Positions 8,744 through 17,526 are shown, counted from the stretch's first letter. The stretch: 64,000 nucleotides of DNA from Acidobacteriota bacterium (GCA_021793405.1 JAJYSV010000003.1:62001-126000), one strand, 5' to 3'. Numbers and translations: made by a program. Notes: generated by a model from the sequence alone, not told the origin.

Positions 8744-9658
8744 ATGATAGGAAAGCGGGTAGTCAGTGCGGTTTTTATAGTGGCAATGGTTGGGGTGAGC
8801 GCTGGATCTGTGCCCCTCGCGATGGCGCAGACCGAAAAATCCGCTGGACAATCGCAAGTGGTTGTCACTGTGAAAGCGGGTGTTCACGCAGCTCCTCTTC
8901 TTAAGCAGAACGATATTGCGGTGAAATTGGACAACCGGCCGGCGGACATTGTGAGGTGGAAGCTGGTGACCGGATCCGATCCCGGCATGCAGCTTATTTT
9001 TCTTTTTGATTCAAAATCGCGGTCCTATCTGGACCGCAGGATTCCTTCGTTGGCAAAATTTGTTGAAGCGCTTCCACCGTCGGCCGCTGTGGGCGTCGCG
9101 TATATGGAGAACGGTAAGTCCGTCATGGTAGGGCCCCTAACGACCGATCACGCGCTAACGGCGAAATCGCTGTACGCGATCGTTCCCAATCCCACTGGCA
9201 GCCCGTATTTTTGTTTGTCGGATCTGGCTAAACACTGGCCTTCGCAACAACCGGCTTCAAGTCGAGTGATTGTCATGCTGAGCGACGGATCGGATCCATA
9301 TAACAGTCCCGGTGTTATTGACGACCCATTTGTGGACTCCGCGATTCAAGACGCGCAAAAGGCCGGATTGATTGTCTATTCCGTCTATCTCCCGGAGCAT
9401 GATGCGGAGCCTTTGGGCGGTGAACTTCACATGCAGGGAGTAGCGAGGCAAACCGGCGGACAGTTCTATGCGTTGATAGACGAAAGCCCGGCTGTGTTCA
9501 ATGATTTTGTGGCGCTGCTATATCAGTCCCTGAGCCGGCAGTATTTGTTGACCTTGGCGACCCCCAAGCCAGGATGGCAAAAAGTCAGCGTGCAGTCGAA
9601 GCTGTCCAGCATAAAACTGGCATCCCCTGCCGCGGTTTATGTGGACGGCAAGCGGTGA
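8744..9658 (+). CDS. VWFA-related acidobacterial protein, copy 3
   Basis: A 304-residue third tandem paralogue with signal peptide (to about AMAQ, residue 27), the SPYFCLSDLAKHWPS block and a SDGSDPYN segment replacing TNGEDPYY. Its metal-site motif reads DSKSR, closer to DxSxS than in copy 2. It is the most diverged copy and lacks the central IPGIS residues seen in the other two. GGAGGG precedes the ATG at 8744. The leaders of all three genes share a GGAGG element and similar spacing, consistent with duplication of the gene together with its upstream region. No partner gene for surface anchoring is visible. Confidence 0.78.
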   Translation: MIGKRVVSAVFIVAMVGVSAGSVPLAMAQTEKSAGQSQVVVTVKAGVHAAPLLKQNDIAVKLDNRPADIVRWKLVTGSDPGMQLIFLFDSKSRSYLDRRIPSLAKFVEALPPSAAVGVAYMENGKSVMVGPLTTDHALTAKSLYAIVPNPTGSPYFCLSDLAKHWPSQQPASSRVIVMLSDGSDPYNSPGVIDDPFVDSAIQDAQKAGLIVYSVYLPEHDAEPLGGELHMQGVARQTGGQFYALIDESPAVFNDFVALLYQSLSRQYLLTLATPKPGWQKVSVQSKLSSIKLASPAAVYVDGKR

Positions 9659-9897
9659 TTGCCTTGCAGCACAGATGACCGGAAACGCGTCGCACGAGAA
9701 AGACTCTTGTTCCCGAAAAGGGGTATTGCGATATCGCTTGCCGGGCTATTCTCACTTCTGCGTGGTGATTCCTTTGCTGATGCATGACCGAGGGAAGATC
9801 GCGGAGATCTGTGGACTCGTCCTCGCTTTGTCGCTGGCGATGGTTCGCGGCAGAGTGATAGTCAAGCACTGGAATTGAGTGAACTGTTATCCGGCGG

Positions 9898-11172
9898 TCA
9901 ATGGTGCATCAGCGCCAGCGCCAGCACGGCGATCAAAAGCGTCGGCGGCATAACCAATACGCCGACTCGTAGGAAATGCCAGGCGCTCACCTCAATCTTT
10001 TCGCGTCGCAGCGCGATCAGCCATAAGATGGTGGCCAGCGATCCAGTCACGGAAAGATTCGGTCCCAGGTTGATGCCAAGTAAAACCGCGGCGTGCATCA
10101 CTCGCGTGCCGCGCGCAGCCTGGACCGCCGCCGCTCCGATCAGGCCCATGGGCAGATTGTTGATCGCGTTGGCCGCGATGCCGAAGCCAAACGCAACCGA
10201 GCTCAGGCCCGCGATGGGAGGCCACGTCGCGGCGGTCTTCAACGCGTAGGCGGAAATCGCCAGAGCTCCCACTCCTCGCAACGCCGCCACCAATACAAAC
10301 AGACCCGCCACCAGCGGGATCACACTCCAGGATATGTGCCGGAGGGCCGCTATCATCACACGACCCTGCTTGCCGGCCACGAAGAGCATCGCGAGGATTC
10401 CGGCTACAAACGCCGCAGGGCCGACCGGTCCTTCCAGCCCCGAGGTGGTCAGCAAAGCGCCCGCGGCCAATAGGATTCCCAGGCCCGCGCGACGTCCCAT
10501 TGGATTGAGCGAAGCCGGTCGCACTCCATCTTGCATCGGCGGTCTCAGGTCTTTGCGGCTATGCCACCAGAGCAACAGAAATGTCATTCCGATTGCGGCT
10601 GCCGCAGGAAGCCAAAATATTCGCAGCCATTCTCCCAACGCGGGCAACTGGCCATCAAACACGACCAGGTTCGCCGGATTCGAAATGGGAAGAACAAAGC
10701 TGGCCGCGTTGGCGATCAATGCGCAGGCGAACAGATACGGAAGCGGCGAGGTTTTCGTGCGGCGAATGACGGCCAGCACGGCAGGCGTCAGCAAGACAGC
10801 GGTGGCGTCGTTGGAAAGCAGCGACGTGACGACGATGCCAATGCCGTAGACAAGCACAAACAGGCGCGTCTGCGAGCCGCGCGCGTGCTCCATGGCGAGG
10901 GCCGCCAGCCAATCGAAGACGCCATGTTGCCGGGCAAGTTCCGCCAGCAGCATCATACCGGCCAGGAACAAATAGACGTTGGCTCCAGCGCGTACGGCGG
11001 TCCACGCCTCACCGAGAGGCATCAGGCGGAAAACGACCAGCAGAATAGCGCCGGTGACCGCCCAGGCATATTCGGGAACACGGCGCGGACGCCAGAGAAT
11101 CAGGACGAATACCAGTATGCACAAAATCCAAGTTGAAATCCAGACGGCGATTTGTGCGGGGTGTGTTGGCAT
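9898..11172 (-). CDS. ArsB/NhaD-type anion permease
   Basis: A 424-residue integral membrane protein with about 11-12 hydrophobic segments, resembling arsenite/antimonite permeases and related members of the ion-transporter superfamily. Family-like motifs are SLLSNDATAVLLTPAV in the first half, NAASFVLPISNPANLVVF in the middle, and a related NAINNLPMGL in the second half, the two-repeat pattern of this superfamily. The ATG at 11172 (MPTHPAQ) starts just before the first membrane helix. A longer open frame upstream overlaps the divergent dehydrogenase gene and is rejected. No arsR, arsC or arsA is adjacent, so arsenite as substrate is only one option; another anion or sodium is possible. Confidence 0.75.
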   Translation of the reverse strand: MPTHPAQIAVWISTWILCILVFVLILWRPRRVPEYAWAVTGAILLVVFRLMPLGEAWTAVRAGANVYLFLAGMMLLAELARQHGVFDWLAALAMEHARGSQTRLFVLVYGIGIVVTSLLSNDATAVLLTPAVLAVIRRTKTSPLPYLFACALIANAASFVLPISNPANLVVFDGQLPALGEWLRIFWLPAAAAIGMTFLLLWWHSRKDLRPPMQDGVRPASLNPMGRRAGLGILLAAGALLTTSGLEGPVGPAAFVAGILAMLFVAGKQGRVMIAALRHISWSVIPLVAGLFVLVAALRGVGALAISAYALKTAATWPPIAGLSSVAFGFGIAANAINNLPMGLIGAAAVQAARGTRVMHAAVLLGINLGPNLSVTGSLATILWLIALRREKIEVSAWHFLRVGVLVMPPTLLIAVLALALMHH

Positions 11173-11325
11173 GAAGAATTGATTGTCGCAGATGCAGGCT
11201 CGAGCGTCTCCCTGCTCAGATTCGCACGGCGGAATCACGACATGGGGTGCGCGCGGGAAAATTTCGAGTGCGGCGATTTCGATTACTCTCCGCCATCGTT
11301 TACCATGGCTGGGTTGGTGAAAACC

Positions 11326-12381
11326 ATGCAAGCTTTGCAATTGACGGACTACCGGAAGCTTCAACTGGTGGATATTCCCGTGCCCGCGCTCGCGCCCGAT
11401 GAAGTGCTGATTCGTGTCGCGGCATGCGGCATCTGCGGCAGCGATGTGCACGGCTATGATGGCTCGACGGGACGCCGCATTCCGCCGCTGGTGATGGGCC
11501 ATGAGGCTGCGGGCGTCATCGCGGCCGTGGGTGCGAATGTCCTGATCTACGCGATCGGCGAACGCGTCACGTTCGATTCGACCATCTCCTGCGGAACTTG
11601 CCGTTTTTGCAAAACAGGCGCGATCAACCTATGCGACCATCGCGAGGTGCTGGGTGTTTCCTGCGGAGACTATCGCCGCAATGGCGCTTTCGCGGAATAT
11701 GTTGTGGTTCCGGCGCGCATCGTCTATCGGCTTCCCGACACGCTGGGTTTTGCCGAGGCCGCGATGATCGAGGCCGTTTCGGTCGCCTTGCACGCCGTGC
11801 ATCTCACCGCGCCGGAGCAGGGAAGTTCGGCGCTGGTCGTGGGTGCTGGCATGATAGGTTTATTGATTCTGCAATCCCTGCGCGTGACGGGCTGCGGAAA
11901 AATTATCGTGACGGATATCGACCGCGGACGGCTCCAACTGGCGAAAAAACTGGGCGCGGAAGAAGTGCTGCTCGTCGACGCGGCGACCACGAGTGAGGAA
12001 ATTGCCGAGCAAGTCCGCGCACTCACCGGCGGCCACGGTGTCGATGTTGTGCTGGAAGCTGTGGGAAGTCCGACGACGGTGCGAACCGCCATTGCGTCGG
12101 CGCGCAAAGGCGCGACCATCACGCTGGTCGGCAATCTTGCACCCGAGGTCCAGTTGCCGCTGCAGACGGTCGTCACGCGGCAGCTTCGCCTGCAAGGTTC
12201 ATGCGCTTCCTCGGGAGAATATCCAGAAGCCATCGAGTTGATGGCCGGCAAAACAATCGATGTGACGCCGATGTTGTCCGCGGTCGCTCCGTTGACGGAA
12301 GGGCCACGCTGGTTTGAGCGACTCTACGCGCACGAAGCGAATCTGATGAAAGTGGTGCTGACGCCGGGGCCGGTCGCATGA
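11326..12381 (+). CDS. Zinc-dependent alcohol/polyol dehydrogenase (MDR family)
   Basis: Medium-chain dehydrogenase of the sorbitol or galactitol-phosphate dehydrogenase type, about 351 residues. Catalytic zinc ligands lie in ACGICGSD and GHEAAG. The structural zinc lobe is the four-cysteine cluster CGTCRFCKTGAINLC, and the NAD-binding motif is GAGMIG. MQALQL at 11326 matches usual family starts; an in-frame ATG at 11305 would add seven residues. The gene overlaps the following SDR gene by 4 bp (ATGA), so the two are translationally coupled and probably act on successive intermediates. With the organic-anion permease nearby this suggests sugar-acid or polyol oxidation. The substrate cannot be deduced. 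Confidence 0.85.
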   Translation: MQALQLTDYRKLQLVDIPVPALAPDEVLIRVAACGICGSDVHGYDGSTGRRIPPLVMGHEAAGVIAAVGANVLIYAIGERVTFDSTISCGTCRFCKTGAINLCDHREVLGVSCGDYRRNGAFAEYVVVPARIVYRLPDTLGFAEAAMIEAVSVALHAVHLTAPEQGSSALVVGAGMIGLLILQSLRVTGCGKIIVTDIDRGRLQLAKKLGAEEVLLVDAATTSEEIAEQVRALTGGHGVDVVLEAVGSPTTVRTAIASARKGATITLVGNLAPEVQLPLQTVVTRQLRLQGSCASSGEYPEAIELMAGKTIDVTPMLSAVAPLTEGPRWFERLYAHEANLMKVVLTPGPVA

Positions 12382-13208
12382 ACGCGGAAGCGCCGATCCA
12401 GACCCCGGAGAAGCTGATGTTCGACCTCACTGGGCGCGTTGCCCTGGTGACGGGAACCAGCCGCGGATTGGGCCAGGGCTTCGCTCGCGCGCTGGCGCGG
12501 CAGGGGGCAGATTTGATTCTGACCAGCCGCAAGCGGCAGGACCTGATGCCATTTCAACAGGAACTGATCGTGATGGGCCGCAAGGCTGTTGCGCTCGAAC
12601 TAGACGTGCGCGATGAAGCTAGCATCACGCGCATGGCGGAGCAAGCGCAGGCCGCCTTCGGCGTCGTCGACATTCTGGTGAACAATGCGGGCTGCAATGT
12701 GCGCAAGCCCGCTCTTGACGTTTCCTGGCAGGATTGGAACCAGGTGCTGGACACAAATTTGCGCGGCAGTTTTTTCGTCGCGCAGGCCATAGCGCGTCCG
12801 ATGATTGCGCGCGGCTATGGCCGCATCATCAACATTGGGTCCGTGACCAGCGTCTGCGGCTACGCGGGACTTGCCCCCTATACGGCGAGCCGCGGCGGCA
12901 TTCGCCAGTTGACGATGAGTTTGGCCGACGACTGGGGCAGGCATGGCATTACCGTCAACTGCCTCGCGCCCGGTTGGTTCAAGACCGACCAGAACAAGAT
13001 GCTGTACGACGATCCGGAGTGGGTCGAGTATTTGTGCGACCGCATTCCATTGAAGCGGCCTGGTGGTCCGGGCGATCTCGACGGTGCTATTGTTTTTCTT
13101 GCCTCCGAGGAGAGCCGCTACGTTACCGGTCAAACTCTGCTGGTGGACGGCGGAATCTCGACCGGGGCGGTGCGGGCCACGGTCGCGCAGCCCAAGTCGC
13201 GCAGCTAG
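12378..13208 (+). CDS. SDR-family oxidoreductase with Arg at the catalytic Lys position
   Basis: A 276-residue short-chain dehydrogenase/reductase similar to gluconate 5-dehydrogenase and 3-oxoacyl reductase types. It has the cofactor motif TGTSRGLGQG near residue 26, NNAG near 96, a serine in INIGSVTS, and the catalytic tyrosine in YTASRGG. The expected YxxxK reads YTASR, replacing the invariant active-site lysine with arginine. The C-terminus has the normal VTGQTLLVDGG segment. Translation is coupled to the upstream dehydrogenase by an ATGA overlap. It is probably a functional partner in sugar or polyol oxidation, but the lysine change could lower or alter activity. Confidence 0.88.
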   Translation: MNAEAPIQTPEKLMFDLTGRVALVTGTSRGLGQGFARALARQGADLILTSRKRQDLMPFQQELIVMGRKAVALELDVRDEASITRMAEQAQAAFGVVDILVNNAGCNVRKPALDVSWQDWNQVLDTNLRGSFFVAQAIARPMIARGYGRIINIGSVTSVCGYAGLAPYTASRGGIRQLTMSLADDWGRHGITVNCLAPGWFKTDQNKMLYDDPEWVEYLCDRIPLKRPGGPGDLDGAIVFLASEESRYVTGQTLLVDGGISTGAVRATVAQPKSRS

Positions 13209-13261
13209 AGTAGCGAGTTGTAGATTGATGAAGTTCGCGAATGCGGAACAGGAGAGAGAGC

Positions 13262-14392
13262 ATGGTTCGTCCAAAGCGGTCATTTCCATCCAGCAGATCC
13301 CAGCATTATGGGGCGTTTTGTATCGCGGCAGCGTGTATCGCATCCGCCCTGGTATTTCTTGGCGTCACACTTGTACACGCGCAGACTGCAAATTTTCGGC
13401 GGCATAAAGTATCGGTCGCCAAACCGCTGACGGTATATTTTGTCGATGTCGAAGGCGGCCAGTCCACGCTCTTCGTCACGCCATCGCATCAGTCGCTGTT
13501 GGTCGATGCAGGCTGGCCCGATCACGATGGGCGCGACGCAGACCGCATCATGACCGTGGTGAAACAGGCTGGACTCGACCACATCAATTATTTTCTGCTC
13601 ACCCATTTTCATCAGGACCATAGCGGCGGCGTTCCAAACCTGGTCAAACTGATCCATATCGACGACGTCATCGATCATGGAACGAATCGCGAGACGAGCA
13701 ACGCGCCCACGCAGCAAGCCTTCGAAAACTATGAAGCTGCGCTGGCGCACGCGGGTGCCAAGCACATCCTCGCGCAGCCGGGCGAAAGCATTCCGCTGGA
13801 GGGCCTGACGACCACCATCGTCAGCGCCGATGGCAAGGTGATCGATACACCTCTGCCTGGCGCTGGGCAGCCCAATCCAGCCTGCAAGAACTGTCCCACA
13901 CGGCCGGCGGACCAAACCGAAAATGCCCGCTCCGTGGGAATTGTCATGCAGTACGGGAAAATGCGCCTGGTAGACCTGGGAGATCTTACATGGGACAGGG
14001 AAATGCAGTTGATGTGCCCGGTGAATAAGCTGGGCCGCATGGATGTGTACGTCGTCTCGCATCATGGCTGGTATCCGAGCAGCAGTCCGGCATTTGTCGA
14101 TGGCATTGCGCCGCGCATCGCCATCATGGATAACGGTGAGACCAAGGGCGGCTCTCCCGGGCCCTGGGATGTCATTGAGAAATCGCCGCGCCTGAAGGAC
14201 CTGTGGCAACTGCACTACTCGGCGGAAGGTGGCGCGCAGCACAATGTGGCTGATCCGTTCATTGCAAATTTGAAGGGAGCCAGCGGCAGCTCCGATGGCC
14301 ACTACATCCGGCTCGAAGCGTATCCGGATGGCAGGCTGGTCGTGTTCAACTCCCGCACCGGCGAGAGTAAGACGTATCCGGCCGCGCCGTAA
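13262..14392 (+). CDS. Secreted metallo-beta-lactamase-fold hydrolase (ComEC-C-like)
   Basis: A 376-residue exported protein with hydrophobic signal segment at about residues 18-40 (ending VHAQ). It has a metallo-beta-lactamase domain of the type found at the C-terminus of ComEC: FVDVEGGQSTLF, the zinc motif THFHQDHSGG, a conserved aspartate in DLGDLTWD, and SHHG near residue 266. The ATG follows AGGAGA by 6 nt; an in-frame ATG seven codons earlier has no such site. It lies 53 bp after the SDR gene on the same strand, so it may be the last gene of that operon. A hydrolytic role on an extracytoplasmic ester or lactone would fit the catabolic context, but the substrate is unknown. Confidence 0.8.
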   Translation: MVRPKRSFPSSRSQHYGAFCIAAACIASALVFLGVTLVHAQTANFRRHKVSVAKPLTVYFVDVEGGQSTLFVTPSHQSLLVDAGWPDHDGRDADRIMTVVKQAGLDHINYFLLTHFHQDHSGGVPNLVKLIHIDDVIDHGTNRETSNAPTQQAFENYEAALAHAGAKHILAQPGESIPLEGLTTTIVSADGKVIDTPLPGAGQPNPACKNCPTRPADQTENARSVGIVMQYGKMRLVDLGDLTWDREMQLMCPVNKLGRMDVYVVSHHGWYPSSSPAFVDGIAPRIAIMDNGETKGGSPGPWDVIEKSPRLKDLWQLHYSAEGGAQHNVADPFIANLKGASGSSDGHYIRLEAYPDGRLVVFNSRTGESKTYPAAP

Positions 14393-14485
14393 GCCCTCGA
14401 AATCCGTGGGAGGCCGAGTTCGATTCGCTGTGTTGTGTTGGAAAAAAGAATGGCGCCGTGATCCGTTGGCCAACGCGTATAAGGA

Positions 14486-15808
14486 CTATGCGAGCGGTGC
14501 AGGAATCCGCTCGATTTTTCCCAGAAGACATGCGTAGCTGATATTTCCAATCACAAGAAAAATCGCGGCCAGGGCGAAGGCTGCGGCGAAGGTATGGGTC
14601 CAGCTGGTCAGATATCCCGTGATGACGGGCGCCGAAATGGCGGCGAGCTGGCTCCCGAAGTTCATGATGCCGCCAACTCTTCCGGTGCTGCTGGTGGGCA
14701 CCAGGATGCTCGGCAGTGACCAGCTGACGGGAGCCGCAGCGGAAAGACCTCCCAGCCCGATCGAAAGCGCAATCAGGGCGGGAATGGCGTGATGAGTCAA
14801 GGCCGGCCCGGCAATCCCCACTCCGCAAGCCATCCCCAGCAGCAGGACTGTCCGACGCACTCGACCGGCGGGGTGTCCGCGACGAATCAACGCATCGACC
14901 AGCCAGCCGCCTACCGCAAGGTCGATGACGCCGGCGAAGAACCATGGAATGCTGGCCGCCCACACGGCATGGACAGGGCTGAGGTGCAGGCCCGCAGCCG
15001 CATAGCTTGGCAGCCATGTCAGCAGCAGATAAAAACTGTAGTTGTAGGTGCCAAAGCCAATCGTCAGGCCGAGAATCTTGCGTTGGAGCAGGAGATATCC
15101 GAGCGTGTAGGAAGACGCGTCACCGGCGCTTTCTGACAATCCGCGATCGCTCTCGATGTAAGCGCGCTCGCCAGGTGAAAGAGCCCGGTCGTCTGCCGGA
15201 TTGCGATAGACGCAGGCGAACAGCAGGAAATAGAGCATGCTAACCACGCCGGTCAGGGCAAAGCTGATTCGCCATCCAAAGTGGATCAGCAGCAGGCCCA
15301 CGAATGGAATGCCGACTGCTGGACTGAACTTGGCCGCAGCATCGAACATCGATGTGGGCAGGCCCCGCGCTTTTTCCGGAAACCAATGCCCGACGGCCTT
15401 CGCGTTCATGGGAAACATCGGCGCTTCGCCCACCCCTAACAGCAGGCGGGAGGAAAACAAACTGACCGGTCCGACAGCGCTGGCGGTGGCGAAGGTAGCC
15501 ATGCTCCAAACGAAGGAGCTGACCACGCCAACTCGTCGCAGGCCCAGGCGATCGATCAAAACGCCGGAAGGCAATTGCAACATGGCGTACGTCCAGCTAT
15601 ATGCACCCAGCAGGAAACCGAAGGAGACGGTGGTCAGTCCAAAGGCAAGGTGCAGCGCCTGCTGGGCCACGGAGATATTCACGCGGTCCAGGTTGCTGAT
15701 CAACACGCCGAGTGCCAGCAGCCAGGCGATGCGCCAGCGGCGGTCACCCGTGCCGGCTTTCCTGGCAATAGGTGCTTCCCTTGGCCGGTGGACGGGGATT
15801 TCAATCAT
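14486..15808 (-). CDS. MFS organic-anion permease (ACS/hexuronate-phthalate type)
   Basis: A 440-residue major facilitator with 12 predicted helices, of the anion:cation symporter subgroup that imports hexuronates, glucarate, galactonate or phthalate. Typical features are NLDRVNISVAQQ in helix 1, a first-loop motif around GVLIDRLGLRR, LGVGEAPMFP in helix 4 and the cytoplasmic central loop after residue 200. It converges with the dehydrogenase/SDR/hydrolase run, which suggests import of a sugar acid for those enzymes. Divergent from it is the rpsP promoter. The assignment to the family is firm. The substrate is inferred from the family and neighbours only. Confidence 0.82.
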   Translation of the reverse strand: MIEIPVHRPREAPIARKAGTGDRRWRIAWLLALGVLISNLDRVNISVAQQALHLAFGLTTVSFGFLLGAYSWTYAMLQLPSGVLIDRLGLRRVGVVSSFVWSMATFATASAVGPVSLFSSRLLLGVGEAPMFPMNAKAVGHWFPEKARGLPTSMFDAAAKFSPAVGIPFVGLLLIHFGWRISFALTGVVSMLYFLLFACVYRNPADDRALSPGERAYIESDRGLSESAGDASSYTLGYLLLQRKILGLTIGFGTYNYSFYLLLTWLPSYAAAGLHLSPVHAVWAASIPWFFAGVIDLAVGGWLVDALIRRGHPAGRVRRTVLLLGMACGVGIAGPALTHHAIPALIALSIGLGGLSAAAPVSWSLPSILVPTSSTGRVGGIMNFGSQLAAISAPVITGYLTSWTHTFAAAFALAAIFLVIGNISYACLLGKIERIPAPLA

Positions 15809-15845
15809 TTTCGAGGTATTTATGCAGTGTTGGCGAGGGTTTCGC

Positions 15846-15874
15846 TTGCATCGCAGCTGGAAATCCGGGATACT
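15846..15874 (+). promoter_or_regulatory. Candidate sigma-70-type promoter of the rpsP operon
   Basis: TTGCAT and GATACT are separated by 17 bp, about 85 bp before the rpsP start. Four of six positions match at each box. Inference by eye only. Confidence 0.45.
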
Positions 15875-15890
15875 GAAAGCTCAGGACTAA

Positions 15891-15922
15891 AGACGAATTT
15901 CGTCTGCGCAGAGCCACTCTGC
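15891..15922 (+). promoter_or_regulatory. Two adjacent palindromes in the rpsP leader
   Basis: AGACGAATTTCGTCT (15891-15905) is a perfect palindrome with 7-bp arms. GCAGAG-CCA-CTCTGC (15908-15922) follows immediately. They lie between the candidate promoter and rpsP, so they could be an operator or a leader structure for autogenous control. Confidence 0.4.
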
Positions 15923-15957
15923 CTTCTCTCCTGTTCCAAGAAAGGACTATACAAGCT

Positions 15958-16218
15958 GTGTTGATGATTCGTCTCTCGCGCGTAGGCGCACCTAAGAAGC
16001 CGTATTACCGTGTTGTTGTGATTGAGAAGGACCGTGCACGAGATGGGCGTTCTCTTGAAGTGGTTGGGACCTACAATCCACGCACCAATCCGGCGACGGT
16101 GGAACTGAAGAAAGATCGTGTGGATTACTGGACCAGCAAAGGCGCCCAGGTCTCCGATCGAGTAAGCAAACTTATCCTGAAGTTCGGCGCTGCGATTCCC
16201 GTGGCAACCGAAGGATAA
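15958..16218 (+). CDS. rpsP: 30S ribosomal protein S16
   Basis: Small-subunit ribosomal protein needed for 30S assembly; 86 residues with the family signature MIRLSRVGAPKKPYYRVVV-like N-terminus (quoted in part) and RDGRSLEVVGTYNP. Two starts are possible: GTG at 15958, which sits 11 nt after AAGGA, and ATG at 15964, which gives the canonical first residues MIRL. The first is better placed for the ribosome and the second matches homologues. It is the first gene of the split rpsP-khpA-rimM-trmD-rplS series. A likely terminator or attenuator follows. Confidence 0.96.
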   Translation: MLMIRLSRVGAPKKPYYRVVVIEKDRARDGRSLEVVGTYNPRTNPATVELKKDRVDYWTSKGAQVSDRVSKLILKFGAAIPVATEG

Positions 16219-16268
16219 TTTGTTCCAAAACGGTATTTGACGGCGTAAATGTTTGCGCCACTTTTTTT

Positions 16269-16295
16269 GAGCGCGGCCTGCGGGCTGCGCTCTTT
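16269..16295 (+). terminator. Putative terminator or attenuator after rpsP
   Basis: The inverted repeat GAGCGCGGCC / GGGCTGCGCTC (one G-T pair) with a 3-nt loop is followed by a short TTT. A seven-T run precedes the stem, so on the minus strand it would have a better U-tail. It separates rpsP from khpA and may set unequal expression. Confidence 0.5.
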
Positions 16296-16507
16296 CGCGT
16301 CAGGTGTTCATTGGTTTTGTGCCGCACTGAGACATGATTTCTGCCCATAATTTGCAATACCTCGAAGATCAACATGGATTTTGACGCTTACGGTAACCTG
16401 GCTAGGTACTAAAGAGTAAACCATAAATAGGCAGACAATTCCGGGACCTTCAGGTATAAACGCAATCAGCATAAAAGAACATACGCTTGAATTTATGGGG
16501 TTGAGGC

Positions 16508-16792
16508 ATGTCAGAAAGTTCCGCCGAGCCGTCTGCAATTGAATTGATAGCGGCAATCGCCCGCTCGTTGGTTGATAAACCCGAGGCCGTTTCCGTCAGC
16601 GAGACATCCAACGAGGTTGGCACCATCCTGCGTCTGAGGGTTGATCCCACGGATGTCGGGAAGGTGATTGGCAAACAAGGTCGGACGGCGCGCTCGTTGC
16701 GTACGATTCTGGGAGCGGTCAGTGTCAAACTGCACCATCGCTACAGCCTTGAAATCGTCGAAGAATCGAATCCGCAGTCTGCATCCAGGTAG
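16508..16792 (+). CDS. khpA: KH-domain RNA-binding protein
   Basis: A 94-residue single KH-domain protein (KhpA/YlqC type) that binds RNA and, in several bacteria, works with ribosome maturation or cell-shape regulators. The KH core motif VGKVIGKQGRTARSLRTIL is intact (GxxG as GKQG at about residues 56-59). The first 30 residues form an acidic, variable N-terminus. It is located between rpsP and rimM, the conserved position for this gene. The 66-bp gap to rimM is consistent with co-transcription. The 290-bp gap after rpsP, unusual for this cluster, contains a hairpin. Confidence 0.92.
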   Translation: MSESSAEPSAIELIAAIARSLVDKPEAVSVSETSNEVGTILRLRVDPTDVGKVIGKQGRTARSLRTILGAVSVKLHHRYSLEIVEESNPQSASR

Positions 16793-16858
16793 GCCTGGGC
16801 GCGTCGGCTCCACGAACATGGTTGAAAGCTTGCGGCACACGCGTGCAACAATAGCGCT

Positions 16859-17491
16859 GTGACGGATTCGGAACAATTGGCAAAGCAATCCTGGGTGAGC
16901 ATTGCCCGGGTGATTCGTCCACAGGGGCGACGCGGAGAAGTTCTGGCGGAGGTCCTGACTGATTTTCCCGAACGGTTCGCGGCAATGCGAAACTCATTCT
17001 TGCAACGCCGGAAAAGCCTGCCTCCAGAATCGATCCTCCTAGAGCAATCCTGGCTGCACAAGGGCAAAGTGGTGTTGAAGTTTGCTGGCGTCGATTCCAT
17101 CTCCGCCGCCGAGGTTCTGCGTGGGGCCGAGGTCGTGATTCCCGCGGCGGAACGCGTGGCCCTCGATCCAGATGCGGTCTATGTCAGCGACCTGATCGGC
17201 TGCCAACTGGTCGACATGCATCCTGCCGATGCTCCTGTCCCGGAACGGGCTCAATCCGTGGGTACGGTTCGCGAAGTGATCCAGCAAGCGGAGTCTGCGG
17301 ACCTGCTGGTTGTGGCGGGTGCGGATGGACACGAGTACGAAATCCCATTCGCGAAAGCGTATCTGCTTCGGATCGATCTGGCAGAGCGGCGGTTGGAGAT
17401 GAACCTGCCGCCCGGGCTGCTCGAAGTGAATGCGCCGTTGAATGAAGAAGAACGCCGGGCACGGCAGGGTGCTTCCGAATCGCAGCCATAG
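16859..17491 (+). CDS. rimM: Ribosome maturation factor RimM
   Basis: A 210-residue 16S rRNA processing factor that assists 30S head maturation and binds S19. The N-terminal RimM domain (about 14-95) begins VSIARVIRPQGRRGEVLAE. The C-terminal PRC-barrel domain (about 103-185) includes DLIGCQLVD and the closing EIPFAKAYLLRIDLAERRL segment. A GTG start is the only reasonable one close to the domain. The tail (about 190-210) is charged and likely disordered. In most bacteria trmD follows directly; here the next gene is a convergent phosphofructokinase and trmD is 5.8 kb away. Confidence 0.94.
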   Translation: MTDSEQLAKQSWVSIARVIRPQGRRGEVLAEVLTDFPERFAAMRNSFLQRRKSLPPESILLEQSWLHKGKVVLKFAGVDSISAAEVLRGAEVVIPAAERVALDPDAVYVSDLIGCQLVDMHPADAPVPERAQSVGTVREVIQQAESADLLVVAGADGHEYEIPFAKAYLLRIDLAERRLEMNLPPGLLEVNAPLNEEERRARQGASESQP

Positions 17492-17492
17492 G

Positions 17493-17526
17493 GCCGCGGG
17501 GGTTCTCAGTTTCAACCCGCCGCGGC
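17493..17526. terminator. GC-rich hairpin between convergent rimM and pfp
   Basis: GCCGCGG and CCGCGGC form a perfect 7-bp stem, extended by GGGTT/AACCC pairing inside. It lies just after the rimM stop and before the end of the convergent gene. It has no T-run and may block read-through in both directions. Confidence 0.4.

Noticed and set aside
11173-11502. N-terminal extension of the ArsB-like permease
   Set aside because: Lies within the divergent promoter and the dehydrogenase gene; the extra residues are non-hydrophobic and unlike the family.
13280-14473. 397-codon minus-strand open frame
   Set aside because: Fully antisense to the metallo-beta-lactamase-fold gene, which has signal peptide, motifs and a ribosome-binding site.
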